A stretch of 64,000 bases of DNA from an uncultured Acidimicrobiales bacterium. Its GTDB lineage: Bacteria; Actinomycetota; Acidimicrobiia; Acidimicrobiales; Hopanoidiivorantaceae. A program made the position numbers and the translations under genes. The stretch spans positions 843,087 through 907,086 of the forward strand of contig OY282367.1 of assembly GCA_958295755.1 (NCBI GenBank), in the 5' to 3' direction. The notes under the pieces were generated by a model. It saw only the letters and a list, made by a program, of their open reading frames with translations. It had not been told where the DNA came from and made no database searches. How positions within the stretch are numbered: the stretch's first letter is position 1; each line of letters begins with the position of its first letter. This document shows positions 16,805 to 26,467 of the stretch, in pieces.

Positions 16805-18606
16805 AATATTTTGGTGTGGCGGGCGGAGCGGATGGCGGAGGCGGCTGTTTGGCCTAGGCCGCAGATGGAGGCGTCTGTCATTACTGCGTCTAAGTCGTCA
16901 AGGAGGGCTAGCTCCGTTGGGTCGCTGCCGTTGGTGCGTATGCGGGCTACTGATTCTTTTTGACGGACGGTTCCGACACGACAAGGCACACATTGTCCGC
17001 AGGATTCATCTGCGAAGAAATCGGTGATACGGCCCAAGAGGTCGCTCATATCAGCCTTGGGGTCAATCACGATGACAGCACCAGAGCCGAGAGTAAGGCT
17101 AGCGGCGGAGGTGTCTTCAAAGCTGAGCGGCACATCGTGTTGATCTTGAGAGACGAATGCTCCTGCTGCTCCACCGAGTAGCACTCTAGCACTCTCTGTT
17201 GCTCCAGCTTCTTCAAGCAAATCTGACAGAGGTGTGCCGAGAGGTGCTTCATAGGTGCCGGGATACTCACATGCTCCTGAAACGCAAAAAAGGCGCGTGC
17301 CTTTTGACTGTTCAGTGCCGACTTGAATGAATTCTTCGGCCCCTGTTTCTTGGGCCACTGTTTCTTCGGCCCCCGTTTTTTTGGGATTCAGGATTAATGG
17401 CACATTGGCGAAGGTCTCTACATTGTTTACTAAGGTTGGTTTGCCGAAAAGTCCAGATTCTGTGGGAAACGGCGGCTTGCTACGAGGTTCGCCTCTGTAG
17501 CCCTCAATGGAGTTAAAAAGAGCAGTTTCTTCGCCGCAGATGTAGGCTCCGGCACCACGGCGAAGTTCAATGTGAAAGCTGAAATCTCCCCCTGCAGGTT
17601 GGTTGCCAAGCAGACCTGCCGTTACTGCTTCGCTGCAGGCTTGTTCTATGCGAGCACAGGCGAGAGGATATTCGTCGCGAACATAGATATAGCCTTTTTG
17701 TGCGCCAGTAACGAAACCTGCTATGACCATTGCCTCAATGAGCGAGAAAGGGTCATTTTCTAAGAGCAGGCGATCTTTGAAAGTGCCCGGTTCTGACTCG
17801 TCTGCATTAGCGACCACATAGCGAACAGATTCTCTAGCTTCGGCAACACCGCGCCACTTGATAGCCGTTGGGAAAGCTGCTCCCCCTCGACCGCGAAGCT
17901 GTGATGCCTCAAGATTTTCTAGAACCCACTCAGGTCCGTTTTCTAATGCGGCGCGCAAAGCATAGAAGTCGCCATAACTGGCTAGTTTCGGGGGAATTCC
18001 GATGCGCCTCAGCAGTTGTGCTTCGCCGATACTATAGGCGCGAAGTGGCTGGTTGGTGGCATCGCTGGCATCAGGGCTGCTGGCATCAGTTGATTTCAAG
18101 GATTCAAGAATTTTTTTCGTGGTAGTGCCTGTGAGACTGAAACGAGAGTCTCCCGTTCGCTCAATATATGCCGCAGGAGCATTTTCGCACTGCCCTAAAC
18201 AGGGGCTCTCGTGTATGGCAATATCTCCTTCGCCTCCATCGCCCGTAGTCTCGCGTAAATCATCTACGAGCCGCTGCCCTCCAGTGAAGCGACAAGCCAT
18301 ATCAACACAGACATGCACCGTCGTGGAAGGCTGTGGTTCAGTTGGCAGTAGCGCATAGAAACTGGCGACACCGTAGATGTCGGCCCTAGCCACTTCAAGC
18401 TGTTCAGAAATCTCTTGTACAGCTCCCTCGCTGATATATCCCACTTCATCTCGCAAAGCATGTAGTACTGGCAGTAGCAATGTCCGCCGCGAAGCCCCCC
18501 GCCGTTTCAATCGCGGTGAAGACTGCTCTGTTCTCTCCCCCAGCACACCTGCGATAGCAGAAAGTTCCTCAGCGGTAGCTTGAGCAGTTCGTGAGAGAAG
18601 TTCCAT
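16798..18606 (-). CDS. NuoE-NuoF fusion, NAD-linked diaphorase subunit of formate dehydrogenase
   Basis: 602 residues from ATG 18606; an in-frame TTG at 18639 would add 11. Residues about 30-170 are NuoE-like with a [2Fe-2S] set (HVCVDMACRF and SPCLGQCENAP). The rest is NuoF-like: FMN/NADH site GRGGAAFPTAIKWRGV and GAGAYICGEETALFNSIEG, then the [4Fe-4S] motif ESCGQCVPCRVGT with SICGLG. Such fusions form the beta subunit of soluble NAD-dependent formate dehydrogenases and bidirectional hydrogenases. It sits between the two halves of the formate dehydrogenase alpha chain, with no other catalytic partner nearby, so NAD+-coupled formate oxidation is inferred. Residues about 410-425 are a TGAEE/TVAQE/TGAEE repeat. 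Confidence 0.88.
   Translation of the reverse strand: MELLSRTAQATAEELSAIAGVLGERTEQSSPRLKRRGASRRTLLLPVLHALRDEVGYISEGAVQEISEQLEVARADIYGVASFYALLPTEPQPSTTVHVCVDMACRFTGGQRLVDDLRETTGDGGEGDIAIHESPCLGQCENAPAAYIERTGDSRFSLTGTTTKKILESLKSTDASSPDASDATNQPLRAYSIGEAQLLRRIGIPPKLASYGDFYALRAALENGPEWVLENLEASQLRGRGGAAFPTAIKWRGVAEARESVRYVVANADESEPGTFKDRLLLENDPFSLIEAMVIAGFVTGAQKGYIYVRDEYPLACARIEQACSEAVTAGLLGNQPAGGDFSFHIELRRGAGAYICGEETALFNSIEGYRGEPRSKPPFPTESGLFGKPTLVNNVETFANVPLILNPKKTGAEETVAQETGAEEFIQVGTEQSKGTRLFCVSGACEYPGTYEAPLGTPLSDLLEEAGATESARVLLGGAAGAFVSQDQHDVPLSFEDTSAASLTLGSGAVIVIDPKADMSDLLGRITDFFADESCGQCVPCRVGTVRQKESVARIRTNGSDPTELALLDDLDAVMTDASICGLGQTAASAIRSARHTKIFK
17332..17376. repeat. In-frame 3 x 15 bp tandem repeat in the NuoEF fusion
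   Basis: Units ttcttcggcccctgt, ttcttgggccactgt and ttcttcggcccccgt encode TGAEE-type pentapeptides in a loop of the NuoF domain. Confidence 0.85.
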
Positions 18607-18654
18607 CTCAGGCAATCCTAAACTGCCTGCGAATCCCAAGGTCTAGCAAATACA

Positions 18655-20538
18655 TCAAATCTTCTCAATCCGAATAGCTGCAGCTTTGAATTCTGAAGTT
18701 CCCGACATCGGATCCCAGTCATCTGGAACCAGCAAGTTGGTATCTACTTGATCCGCAAAGTGAAAGGTCAAAAACGCTAGCCCTTCATGTACGCTAGGCG
18801 CAATCCGCACTGGAGTTTCCAAGCTGCCGCGCCTAGATGACACGCGCACGATCTCACCATCAGCAATACCGAGCTTTTGAGCGTCAGCCTCGTTGATATC
18901 CAAAGCTTCCCGATTGCGAATCGGAGATTCATAAGCCCCCGACTGTACTCCAGTGTTGAAAGAATCTAAACGGCGACCAGTAGTGAGACGAATAGGATAT
19001 TCTTCAGTCAGTTCATCTACAGGTGGTCGCCACTCAGCAAAAGTAAAAGCAGCTCTTGCGCCACTCACAGGGCGATCCCAAAGCCGCCCGTGTAAAAATA
19101 AACTGCCATTGTCGTCTTCTCCACCGCAAGGCCAACGCAGGCCACTATTTGCCTCCAAACGTTCGTAGCTCATCCCTGTATGCATCGGCGAGAGAGTGCG
19201 CAACTCATCCCAAAGTTCCTCAGCAGTCACTTCACCCCAATCGGTTCCCATCTCAGATGCAACGCCGCTCACGATAGCAAGATCGTCTTTTGCCTGGCCG
19301 GGCGGCTCCAAAGCGGCACGCACAAGCTGCACACGCCTTTCGCTATTGGTAACTGTGCCAGTGGTCTCAGCAAAGCTTGCAGCTGCTGGCAAGACCACAT
19401 CGGCTAGCTTTGCCGTGCTGGTGAGGCGAATGTCTTGAACCACAAGATGATCCAGACCGGTGAGCAGGTGGCGAGCGTGAGCTGCATTTGCCTCTGAATC
19501 GGCTGGGTTCTCTCCAATCACATACAGGCAGCGCAAGTCGCCACTTTCCATAGCTTCAAACATCTGCGCGAGATGCCAGCCCGACTTAGGAGGCACTGGC
19601 GCGCCCCACACTGACTCGAAGCGAGATCTGATGGCAGGGTCTTCAACCGATTGGAATCCAGGCAGACGATTAGGCAGTGCCCCCATATCGCCGCCGCCTT
19701 GAACATTATTCTGACCGCGCAGCGGGCACAACCCCGACCCGTACCGCCCCACATGTCCGCAGAGCAGAGCGAGATTTATAAGCGAAAATACATTTTCAAC
19801 AGCAGTGTGATGCTCAGTGATGCCCAAAGTCCAGCAGAGAATTGCGCTCGGGGCTTTGGCATAGGTGCGGGCGAGTTCCGCTATGCCCTCAGCAGGTACG
19901 CCGGTAATCTCTTCGGCGTAGTCTAAGGTGTAGCGATCTACCGATGCTGCGTACTCGTCAAAGCCTTCTGTAGCGTTGGCGATGAATTCTTTGTTGTGAA
20001 GATCTTGAGCGATGATCTCTCGCCCTACAGCGTTAGCCAGGGCAATGTCGGAACCCACATCTAAACCCAGCCAAAGATCGGCAAAGGCAGCCGAGGAGGT
20101 GTGGCGAGGATCTACCACGATCATTTCAGCACCGTTGCGTTTACCTGTGAGCATACGGTGAAACATAATGGGGTGCGCCTCGCGGGCGTTGGAACCCCAA
20201 AGCACTATGAGGTCGGTATTTTCCATTTCTTCATATGAACTCGTCCCCCCGCCTGCTCCGAAAATTGTCGCCAGACCGACGACGCTGGGAGCATGTCAAG
20301 TGCGGTTGCAGCTGTCTATGTTGTTAGAGCCGACAACGCAACGAGCGAACTTCTGAGCTAGATAGTTCAGCTCGTTTGTGGCTTTTGAACACGAGAACAG
20401 CCCGAAACTGGTTGGGCCGTGCTCGCTCAATGTCTTCTGGAAGCCTTGGGCGGCTCGTGAAAGGGCTTCGTCCCAAGTGGCTGGGCGCAAGCTCTCGCCG
20501 TCACGAACGAGTGGGGTTGTGAGACGTTCTTGTTTCAT
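18655..20538 (-). CDS. fdhF: Selenocysteine formate dehydrogenase, catalytic (Mo/W-bis-MGD) chain, UGA at residue 81
   Basis: Read through the in-frame UGA at 20298-20296, the frame gives 627 residues. Before the UGA come RLTTPLVRDGESLRPATWDEAL and NNIDSCNRT; after it HAPSVVGLATIFGAGGGTSS and WGSNAREAHPIMFHRML. In FdhA/FdhF proteins the residue between NRT-like and HAPS-like stretches is the Sec or Cys that binds Mo, so the UGA is at the catalytic position. The usual N-terminal [4Fe-4S] domain is missing and is encoded separately at 15905-16765. C-terminal molybdopterin contacts (RLTTGRRLDSFNTGVQSG) are intact. The start is ATG 20538 with a strong AAAGGAGG five bases before. Conceptual translation without recoding would leave an 83-residue fragment and a false start at 20226. 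Confidence 0.92.
20267..20298 (-). promoter_or_regulatory. Selenocysteine UGA codon with bacterial SECIS hairpin
   Basis: The UGA is at 20298-20296. Twelve bases later GUCGUC (20283-20278) pairs with GGCGAC (20272-20267), closing a GGUCU loop (20277-20273). A lower GCUCC/GGAGC pairing can extend the hairpin. The loop sequence and its start 18 bases after the UGA match what I recall of the E. coli fdhF SECIS read by SelB. Confidence 0.88.
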
Positions 20539-20571
20539 ATTCACCTCCTTTCCTACTTGAGATTTCCTAGT

Positions 20572-21603
20572 TTAGAGGCTGGGCGGAAACGGCAAATCTA
20601 CGATTTGCAAACTGAGATTGCCACATATTATCGATGACGGCCCTGATGGCCCAACAGATCTGTGAATGAGTGCCAACCCTATTGAGCCTAGACGGGGAGA
20701 CTTTACAAAACTTGTTAAAGTGCCAATTTGACGGGCAGGCTCCGCTGCTTCAAAGAGTGGCTCACCAGCATTTGGAACGGCAGTGTTATCAGGTGAAGCA
20801 GTGTCGTCAGGTGAAGCAGTGCTGTCAGGTGAAGCAGTGTCAGAAGAGACTTCAGAAGAAATCACTCCCAGAAGACGCCTGGGCACATTGCCGCCTCTGC
20901 TGTCTATGCGAGCTACGAGCTCTTGCCCTACATAACAGCCCTTTGTGAAGCTCACAGCCTTATCCAAAATACGATTTCCAACCTCTGCTGGAATGGCACC
21001 TTCCATGATGTCTTGGCTCATCTGGGGAATACCTGCTTCTATTCGCAAAACTTCCAAAGCCGCAGTTGAGCACTCTCGGATTGGCAGGGGCGATGGATTG
21101 AGCAAGTCAAATCCAGTCACATCGCCCCACTCAACTGGCGCGACAAGAGTATGCTCAGTTAGGGAAGGTAAAGCTTGCATGTCTATTTCGGCACTCTTGG
21201 GCCCTCTAACAGAACATATCTGCCATCTCAGTAACTCAAGTTCGCAATCCACGCGCAGCTTGAAACGTTGCAGGCGGGTGAGGGTAGCTTCGCCACAACC
21301 TACAGGAACCTCAATAAAAAAAGTCGATTCAGAGTTGCTGCCGGCCTCAGAGTTGCTACCAGAGACGCGGAACACTCGGCAATAAACATCTACCTTGCCT
21401 GTGGGCTGAAGGATGAACGACCACGCCGACTCGCCGAGTTCTAAAGCTGCTATGTCTTGTGAAAGTTGCCCATCAAGGTAGCTCAGAGCATCGGGGCCAC
21501 TAATCTTCACCACATCGCGCTCCCCGAAAACTGCTCCAGCGTCTTCCCGCAAAGTTTCATAGTCTGAGATAATGGTTTCGTAGCTTGAGGTAGTAGTTGT
21601 CAT
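20572..21603 (-). CDS. ygfZ: YgfZ/GcvT-domain folate-binding protein
   Basis: 343 residues. The family signature KGCYVGQELVARIDSRGG is at about residue 222, and SGPDALSYLDGQLSQDI near the N-terminus matches the folate-binding beta-barrel. YgfZ-type proteins assist iron-sulfur enzyme maturation, which fits a position between trpE and the iron-sulfur-rich formate dehydrogenase. Residues about 257-275 carry a threefold hexapeptide repeat (TASPDS, TASPDD, TASPDN-like) in the linker between the two C-terminal subdomains, and SNSEAG/SNSEST earlier is a twofold repeat. Neither is family-typical. Confidence 0.85.
   Translation of the reverse strand: MTTTTSSYETIISDYETLREDAGAVFGERDVVKISGPDALSYLDGQLSQDIAALELGESAWSFILQPTGKVDVYCRVFRVSGSNSEAGSNSESTFFIEVPVGCGEATLTRLQRFKLRVDCELELLRWQICSVRGPKSAEIDMQALPSLTEHTLVAPVEWGDVTGFDLLNPSPLPIRECSTAALEVLRIEAGIPQMSQDIMEGAIPAEVGNRILDKAVSFTKGCYVGQELVARIDSRGGNVPRRLLGVISSEVSSDTASPDSTASPDDTASPDNTAVPNAGEPLFEAAEPARQIGTLTSFVKSPRLGSIGLALIHRSVGPSGPSSIICGNLSLQIVDLPFPPSL
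20780..20833. repeat. In-frame 3 x 18 bp tandem repeat in ygfZ
   Basis: Units gcagtgttatcaggtgaa, gcagtgtcgtcaggtgaa and gcagtgctgtcaggtgaa encode a Thr-Ala-Ser-Pro-Asp-rich hexapeptide, followed by a partial fourth copy. Confidence 0.88.
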
Positions 21604-21612
21604 TACCTTGCC

Positions 21613-23139
21613 TTATTGCCGTTCGCGGCGTTGCTGAGCCATGCGCCTAGCGGCTGGAACCGCTGCTAGCAATGCTTGTGCTTTGTTGCGACATTCCAGT
21701 TCTTCGTGTTCGGGAACGCTGTCGGCTACTATTCCCGCTCCTGCTTGAACGCTTGCTTTGTTGCCTTGAACGATCATCGTGCGAATGGTGATAGCAGTGT
21801 CTACGTTGCCTGACAGATCTATATAGCCGACGGCACCGGCATAAGGCCCCCTGGCAGCAGGCTCAAGAGAATCAATGATCTCCATCGCCCGCACTTTCGG
21901 CGCGCCCGACACTGTGCCAGCAGGTAGCACCGCTCTCAGCACATCCACAGCCCCGCAACCATCAGCAAGCTGACCAGACACTTGTGAGGTCATATGCATA
22001 ACATGGCTGTAGCGTTCCAATGTCATTAGCTCATCCAAGCTAAGAGTGGAGAAATCAATCACACGGCTGATGTCATTGCGTGCGAGATCTACCAGCATGA
22101 CATGTTCTGCCCGCTCTTTGGGATGCTCTGAAAGCTCGGCGGCCAATCTCGCATCGTCAGCTAGGGTTTTGCCTCTGCGTCGTGTGCCTGCGATGGGGCG
22201 AGAGATGACAGTGCCGTCGCGAACCTGCACTAGTGGTTCAGGCGAAGAGCCGATAAGAATAGCTTCAGGCATAGACAGGTAATACATGTAAGGGCTTGGA
22301 TTAATCTGGCGCAACACACGATAGACATCCAGAGGTTCCGCGTCCAAATCAAAATCAAACCGCTCAGAGAGGACGACCTGAAAGATATCGCCTTCCAGTA
22401 TGTGCTCTTTTGCCACCTCAACGGCCCGATGATAGTCTTGTGCTGACAGAGATGTTTCTGTTTGAGGTAGCATTTCATCTGGGCTGGGAGGGCTGAAAAG
22501 AGGCTCGTCCAGAGGTTTTGCGCCGTCAGCGGCAAATTCAGCTAAGCGAAGAGCAGCGGCGTCGTAGCAGAAGTCGATCTCTTCGGTGCTAGCCCCTTCG
22601 GGTACCAGCACATTGTCTACCAAAGTAACACGTTGACGCCAGTGGTCAAAAGCTGCCACCTGGCCTACTAGCGACAACACAGAGTCGGGCAGACCCAGAT
22701 GATCTACAGGGCTGTTAGGAAGATGCTCTATCTCGCGCACCACATCATAGCCGAGATAGCCAACAAAGCCTGAACATAAAGTAGGCAGTTCAGGAATGTG
22801 AGGTGAACTCAAATCAGCTAGCAAAACCTCCAGCGCGCCGAATATGCCCTTATCTTTAGGTAAGTTGCCTTTGGGAAAGTCTCCCAGAGCACTTGCTTCA
22901 ACCTTGGAGCCGTGCGAGCGGAGTGTGGCTAAGTGGCTACGTCCGATGAACGATTGACTCCCCCATCGTTCTCCGTGCTCTACCGATTCAAGCAAGAAGC
23001 CGTGCTGATCGCCCACAAGACGTTGATAGGCAGCGAGAGGCGTGGTGAGATCAGCTAGTAGCTCTTGCCAGACGGGGACGATGTTATGTTTAGCTGCGAA
23101 GCTATGAAATTCTTCACGGCTGGGTTGGATTTTGATCAT
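21613..23139 (-). CDS. trpE: Anthranilate synthase component I
   Basis: 508 residues. The chorismate-binding half contains [65 protein letters not shown], and [22 protein letters not shown], all diagnostic. The N-terminal half has the tryptophan-feedback region typical of TrpE rather than PabB. It makes anthranilate from chorismate with a glutaminase partner (TrpG) not found in this window. It overlaps hisI by four bases; trpE after hisI is a common actinobacterial arrangement. Confidence 0.95.
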   Translation of the reverse strand: MIKIQPSREEFHSFAAKHNIVPVWQELLADLTTPLAAYQRLVGDQHGFLLESVEHGERWGSQSFIGRSHLATLRSHGSKVEASALGDFPKGNLPKDKGIFGALEVLLADLSSPHIPELPTLCSGFVGYLGYDVVREIEHLPNSPVDHLGLPDSVLSLVGQVAAFDHWRQRVTLVDNVLVPEGASTEEIDFCYDAAALRLAEFAADGAKPLDEPLFSPPSPDEMLPQTETSLSAQDYHRAVEVAKEHILEGDIFQVVLSERFDFDLDAEPLDVYRVLRQINPSPYMYYLSMPEAILIGSSPEPLVQVRDGTVISRPIAGTRRRGKTLADDARLAAELSEHPKERAEHVMLVDLARNDISRVIDFSTLSLDELMTLERYSHVMHMTSQVSGQLADGCGAVDVLRAVLPAGTVSGAPKVRAMEIIDSLEPAARGPYAGAVGYIDLSGNVDTAITIRTMIVQGNKASVQAGAGIVADSVPEHEELECRNKAQALLAAVPAARRMAQQRRERQ

Positions 23140-23516
23140 GTCACATCATCTGAAGCCAAGGATCGGAAGAAGCACGACCATTCACCTAAGTGGCATGCGC
23201 CTTTGCCTTCTTGGTCGACTTTGAAAAGCAGAGTGTCGCCGTCGCAGTCGTAGAAAGCTTCGCGCAGATACTGGCGATCACCAGATGTCTCGCCTTTGCA
23301 CCAGAATTCTTGGCGCGAACGGCTCCAAAACCACATGCGTCCGCTCTTTAGAGTCTTTAGCAAGGTAGCTTCGTTCATCCAAGCCATCATCAAAACATCG
23401 CCTGTGCTCGCCTCTTGGACAATAGCGGGCACGAGGCCGTCACGGTTGTAGCTGACAGCGGCTAGGGCTTCTTCGCTGGCTGACAGAGGAACAGCAGTGA
23501 ATGAGGTTTCTGTCAT
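23136..23516 (-). CDS. hisI: Phosphoribosyl-AMP cyclohydrolase
   Basis: 126 residues with [36 protein letters not shown] and the metal-binding [23 protein letters not shown]. It lacks the HisE pyrophosphohydrolase half, so HisE must be encoded elsewhere. It overlaps hisF upstream and trpE downstream by four bases each, so the three are co-translated. Confidence 0.95.
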   Translation of the reverse strand: MTETSFTAVPLSASEEALAAVSYNRDGLVPAIVQEASTGDVLMMAWMNEATLLKTLKSGRMWFWSRSRQEFWCKGETSGDRQYLREAFYDCDGDTLLFKVDQEGKGACHLGEWSCFFRSLASDDVT

Positions 23517-24418
23517 AAATTTGAGGCGGTGTTGGGCGGGCGCACGCGAATACCAGCCGACATGAGATGGCGTTTAGCTTCTGCGATGGAATGTTCGCCG
23601 TAATGGAAAATTGAAGCTGCCAAAAGAGCGTCAGCTTTGCCTTGAAGCACGCCTTGGGTAAAATGTTCCAGTTTGCCAACACCTCCGCTGGCGATTACAG
23701 GCACCGGCACGGCTGAGCTGATAGCACTGGTGAGAGGGATGTCATAACCATCTTTGGTGCCGTCTCTGTCCATAGAAGTGAGCAGAATTTCACCTGCTCC
23801 GCGCTCGGTAGCTTCAATAGCCCAAGCTATGGCGTCTTTGTCAGTTGGAGTGCGCCCTCCGTGAGTAGTGACTTCGTATTTGTGGTGAAGTGATTGGTTT
23901 TCTAAGGTAGTTGCGGTTTCTTGGGTTTCTCTGTGCCCTGCTTCCTGCTGTGCTTTTTCTTGCTGCTTTTGGGAATGTTTCACCAGACGGGCATCTATTG
24001 CCACAACCGTGCACTGCGCTCCAAATTCTGCCGACACTTCGTTGATCAAGTCGGGATTTTGAACGGCTGCCGTATTCAACGAGACTTTGTCGGCCCCTGC
24101 TCGCAACAAACTGCGGGCATCGCCCACAGAACGAATGCCACCTCCCACAGTGAAAGGTATGTGCACCTGAGCGGCAGTTTGGCGAGCTAGACGAACTGTG
24201 GTGTCGCGCTTATCCGAAGATGCTGTGATATCCAAAAAAACAAGCTCGTCTGCGCTTTCTGAACTGTAGAACTCAGCAAGTTCAATTGGATCGCCCGCAT
24301 CGCGCAAGGCGATGAAGTTAATACCTTTCACCACCCTGCCACCATCTACATCTAAGCATGGGATGATGCGAATTGCTGTGTTTGATAGTTGCTCCGAGTT
24401 TGCTGGGCTGCTGGTCAT
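23513..24418 (-). CDS. hisF: Imidazole glycerol phosphate synthase, cyclase subunit, with a non-family insertion
   Basis: 301 residues, longer than the usual ~255. Core motifs are [17 protein letters not shown] (catalytic Asp), [49 protein letters not shown] (second catalytic Asp) and PVIASGGVG. Between VVAIDARLV and [13 protein letters not shown] about 34 residues rich in Gln, Glu and Thr (residues ~147-180) are inserted, where normal HisF has only a few. The insert lies in a surface loop of the barrel, so activity is probably kept. HisF couples to HisH, whose gene is one away. Overlaps hisA and hisI by four bases. Confidence 0.94.
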   Translation of the reverse strand: MTSSPANSEQLSNTAIRIIPCLDVDGGRVVKGINFIALRDAGDPIELAEFYSSESADELVFLDITASSDKRDTTVRLARQTAAQVHIPFTVGGGIRSVGDARSLLRAGADKVSLNTAAVQNPDLINEVSAEFGAQCTVVAIDARLVKHSQKQQEKAQQEAGHRETQETATTLENQSLHHKYEVTTHGGRTPTDKDAIAWAIEATERGAGEILLTSMDRDGTKDGYDIPLTSAISSAVPVPVIASGGVGKLEHFTQGVLQGKADALLAASIFHYGEHSIAEAKRHLMSAGIRVRPPNTASNL

Positions 24419-25137
24419 TCCGGAATCTCCAGCAAGTCAGGCAGTGAGACACTACCTTCATACAGGGCTCGCCCCACAATAACCCCCACGATTGAGCGTC
24501 CGCTCTCGTGAAGCCCTGCTAGATTTTTCACATCTTCTAAGCTACCGATGCCTCCTGAAACTATTACTGGAATATCTGTGCTGCGGAGCAGGTCCGCATA
24601 GCCCGCCAGGTCGGGGCCTTCTTGTGTGCCATCTCTATGGATGTCAGTAACTATTACAGCTTCTATGGGGGCTTCCGCGAAATAGTCGAGCAACTCAGGC
24701 ACTTCCAAGCCGCTGTCTTTTAGCCAGCCCCTTGTGGCGACAACACTGTCGCGAACATCCAAGCTGAGTGCTGTGGGCATTAGCCTGGCAAGCTCAAAGA
24801 GCAGGTCAGGGTCTTCCACTGCGGCGGTGCCGACCACCACGCGACTAGCACCAACATCGAGCAGCCGGTTTGCTGCCTCTACTGAACGCACTCCACCTCC
24901 TGTTTGCACCTTTACGCCCTCTGTGGCGCAGACGCTGGCTATGGCATCAAGGTTGGTGAGATCTCCTGAGCGCGCAGCGTCTAAATCTACCACATGCAGC
25001 CAGGCAGTACCTTGCTCGGCGAACACAGCGGCTTGGTCGGCTGGAGAAGGGTTGTACTCGGTTTCGCGAGCGAAATCTCCCTGCATGAGACGAACGCAAC
25101 GTCCGTCAATGATGTCTATCGCTGGAAAGATTTCCAT
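24415..25137 (-). CDS. hisA: ProFAR isomerase HisA
   Basis: 240 residues from ATG 25137, giving the family-standard start [21 protein letters not shown]. The frame is open for 25 codons further up (to 25212), but those residues match nothing and the upstream ATG has no ribosome-binding site. The phosphate-binding motifs [14 protein letters not shown] and [11 protein letters not shown] and catalytic Asp in [13 protein letters not shown] [14 protein letters not shown] are intact. Two-function PriA (HisA/TrpF) is the usual actinobacterial form, and no trpF was seen here, so a PriA role is possible. Confidence 0.93.
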   Translation of the reverse strand: MEIFPAIDIIDGRCVRLMQGDFARETEYNPSPADQAAVFAEQGTAWLHVVDLDAARSGDLTNLDAIASVCATEGVKVQTGGGVRSVEAANRLLDVGASRVVVGTAAVEDPDLLFELARLMPTALSLDVRDSVVATRGWLKDSGLEVPELLDYFAEAPIEAVIVTDIHRDGTQEGPDLAGYADLLRSTDIPVIVSGGIGSLEDVKNLAGLHESGRSIVGVIVGRALYEGSVSLPDLLEIPE

Positions 25138-25220
25138 TACTCTGCCTTTGTTCGCGTCTCTATCGAGTAGGGGATTTGCCCTACTTATAGAAATAGCACA
25201 AAATTCACTCACAAATTTAG

Positions 25221-25877
25221 CTACAACGAGAGCACAAAATTCTTAAGTAGCTGCTGACCATCTGGGCCGGATTTTTCTGGGTGAAACTGGGTCGCCAATA
25301 TATTGCCTTCGGCAACTGCGGCTGTGATGGGCCCGGGATAGTAGCAGACAGCAGCTGTGCGGCTTTTATCATCGGGTGCGTAGGAGTGCACGAAATACAT
25401 CCAGCTTCTGTCAAGACCTTCAAGTATTTGGACATTAGGTTTTGAAGCGTACATTTTTGTGAAGGGGGCGTGTTTTGAAGCCCAGTCTCTGTGGGTTAGT
25501 TCTATTTGGTTCCATTGCATGTGCGGCAGTTTCACATCGCCGCGCAGGCGACAGACTTCTCCGCTGAGTATGCCTAAACCAGACACATCGGGGGCTTCTT
25601 CTGAAGAATCGTAGAGCATCTGCATGCCCACACAGATTGCTAGAAAAGGAACGCCTTTGTCTGCTACCTCCTTCACCACGGCTTCTAGCCGGGCTGCTCG
25701 GATGGCTTTCATGCAGCTACCGAAGTGCCCTACGCCGGGAAGCACCACTGCGTCTGCTTTGAGGATGCGGTTAGGGTCAGAAGTCAGCTCGCTGTTTGCG
25801 CCTGCTCTGGCTATGCCTTGGACAGCAGAAAAGAGGTTGCCTATGCCGTAATCTACGACTGCGACAGATGGGCTCAC
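25221..25877 (-). CDS. hisH: Imidazole glycerol phosphate synthase, glutamine amidotransferase subunit
   Basis: 218 residues. Class I amidotransferase motifs: VVLPGVGHFGSCM, nucleophile in AICVGMQMLYDSS, and the His-Glu pair in ATQFHPEKSGPDG. It forms the IGP synthase complex with HisF and supplies ammonia. Overlaps hisB by four bases upstream; an 83-base gap follows before hisA. Confidence 0.95.
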   Translation of the reverse strand: MSPSVAVVDYGIGNLFSAVQGIARAGANSELTSDPNRILKADAVVLPGVGHFGSCMKAIRAARLEAVVKEVADKGVPFLAICVGMQMLYDSSEEAPDVSGLGILSGEVCRLRGDVKLPHMQWNQIELTHRDWASKHAPFTKMYASKPNVQILEGLDRSWMYFVHSYAPDDKSRTAAVCYYPGPITAAVAEGNILATQFHPEKSGPDGQQLLKNFVLSL

Positions 25878-26467
25878 AGCACACCCTTGGTGGAGGGTAG
25901 CTCAGTTCCTTCCTGTCGGGCTGCCTCGCGAAGGGCGATGGCTACTCCCTTGCAAGACGATTCGATGATGTGGTGAGTGTTGCGCCCTCGCACAAGCACT
26001 ATGTGAAGCGTTAGGGCGGCTGAGGTTGCCAATGCTCGCCAAAACTCTTCCATCAGCTGTGGGTCAAAAGGCGGGTCGCCTAAGATTTTTTCACCGGGAG
26101 GATCTACTTCATAGTAAAGATACGGCCGGCCTGAGAGATCCAAAGCCACTTCTACCAGAGCTTCGTCTAGGGGGGCTGCTGCTGTGGCGAAGCGGCGCAC
26201 TCCAGATTTATCGCCCAGAGCTTTGGCTAGGCATTGTCCGAGGACGATCCCTACATCTTCCACAGTATGATGGGCGTCAACTTCTCTATCGCCGTCGGCC
26301 TTTATAGAGAGGCTCCAGCCGCCGTGTTTGCCTAGTTGGTTGAGCATGTGGTCGAAGAACGGCAGACCTGTTTGGGCTGAGACTTGCCCGGGAGAGTCCA
26401 AGTTGAGAACTACCTCAACTTTGGTCTCTTTAGTCTCTCGTGTGATAGTAGCAGTCCTGTTTGCCAT
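25874..26467 (-). CDS. hisB: Imidazoleglycerol-phosphate dehydratase
   Basis: 197 residues, the monofunctional form. Manganese-binding motifs appear twice: FFDHMLNQLGKHGG with DAHHTVEDVGIVLGQ, and HIVLVRGRNTHHIIESSCKG. There is no phosphatase domain, so histidinol phosphatase must come from another gene. The 163 bases before it, after hisD-hisC, are AT-rich with weak local repeats and are the only sizeable gap inside the his operon. Confidence 0.95.
   Translation of the reverse strand: MANRTATITRETKETKVEVVLNLDSPGQVSAQTGLPFFDHMLNQLGKHGGWSLSIKADGDREVDAHHTVEDVGIVLGQCLAKALGDKSGVRRFATAAAPLDEALVEVALDLSGRPYLYYEVDPPGEKILGDPPFDPQLMEEFWRALATSAALTLHIVLVRGRNTHHIIESSCKGVAIALREAARQEGTELPSTKGVL

Noticed and set aside
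18655..20226. A separate 523-residue gene starting at ATG 20226
   Set aside because: The frame is continuous with the upstream part except for the Sec UGA; the conserved HAPSVVGLA and WGSN regions would be cut in half.
20296..20538. fdhF as a pseudogene with a nonsense mutation
   Set aside because: The UGA is exactly at the catalytic Sec/Cys site and is followed by a SECIS; no other damage is seen.
25138..25212. A 25-residue N-terminal extension of HisA
   Set aside because: HisA normally begins at MEIFPAIDI; the extension has no ribosome-binding site or family similarity.
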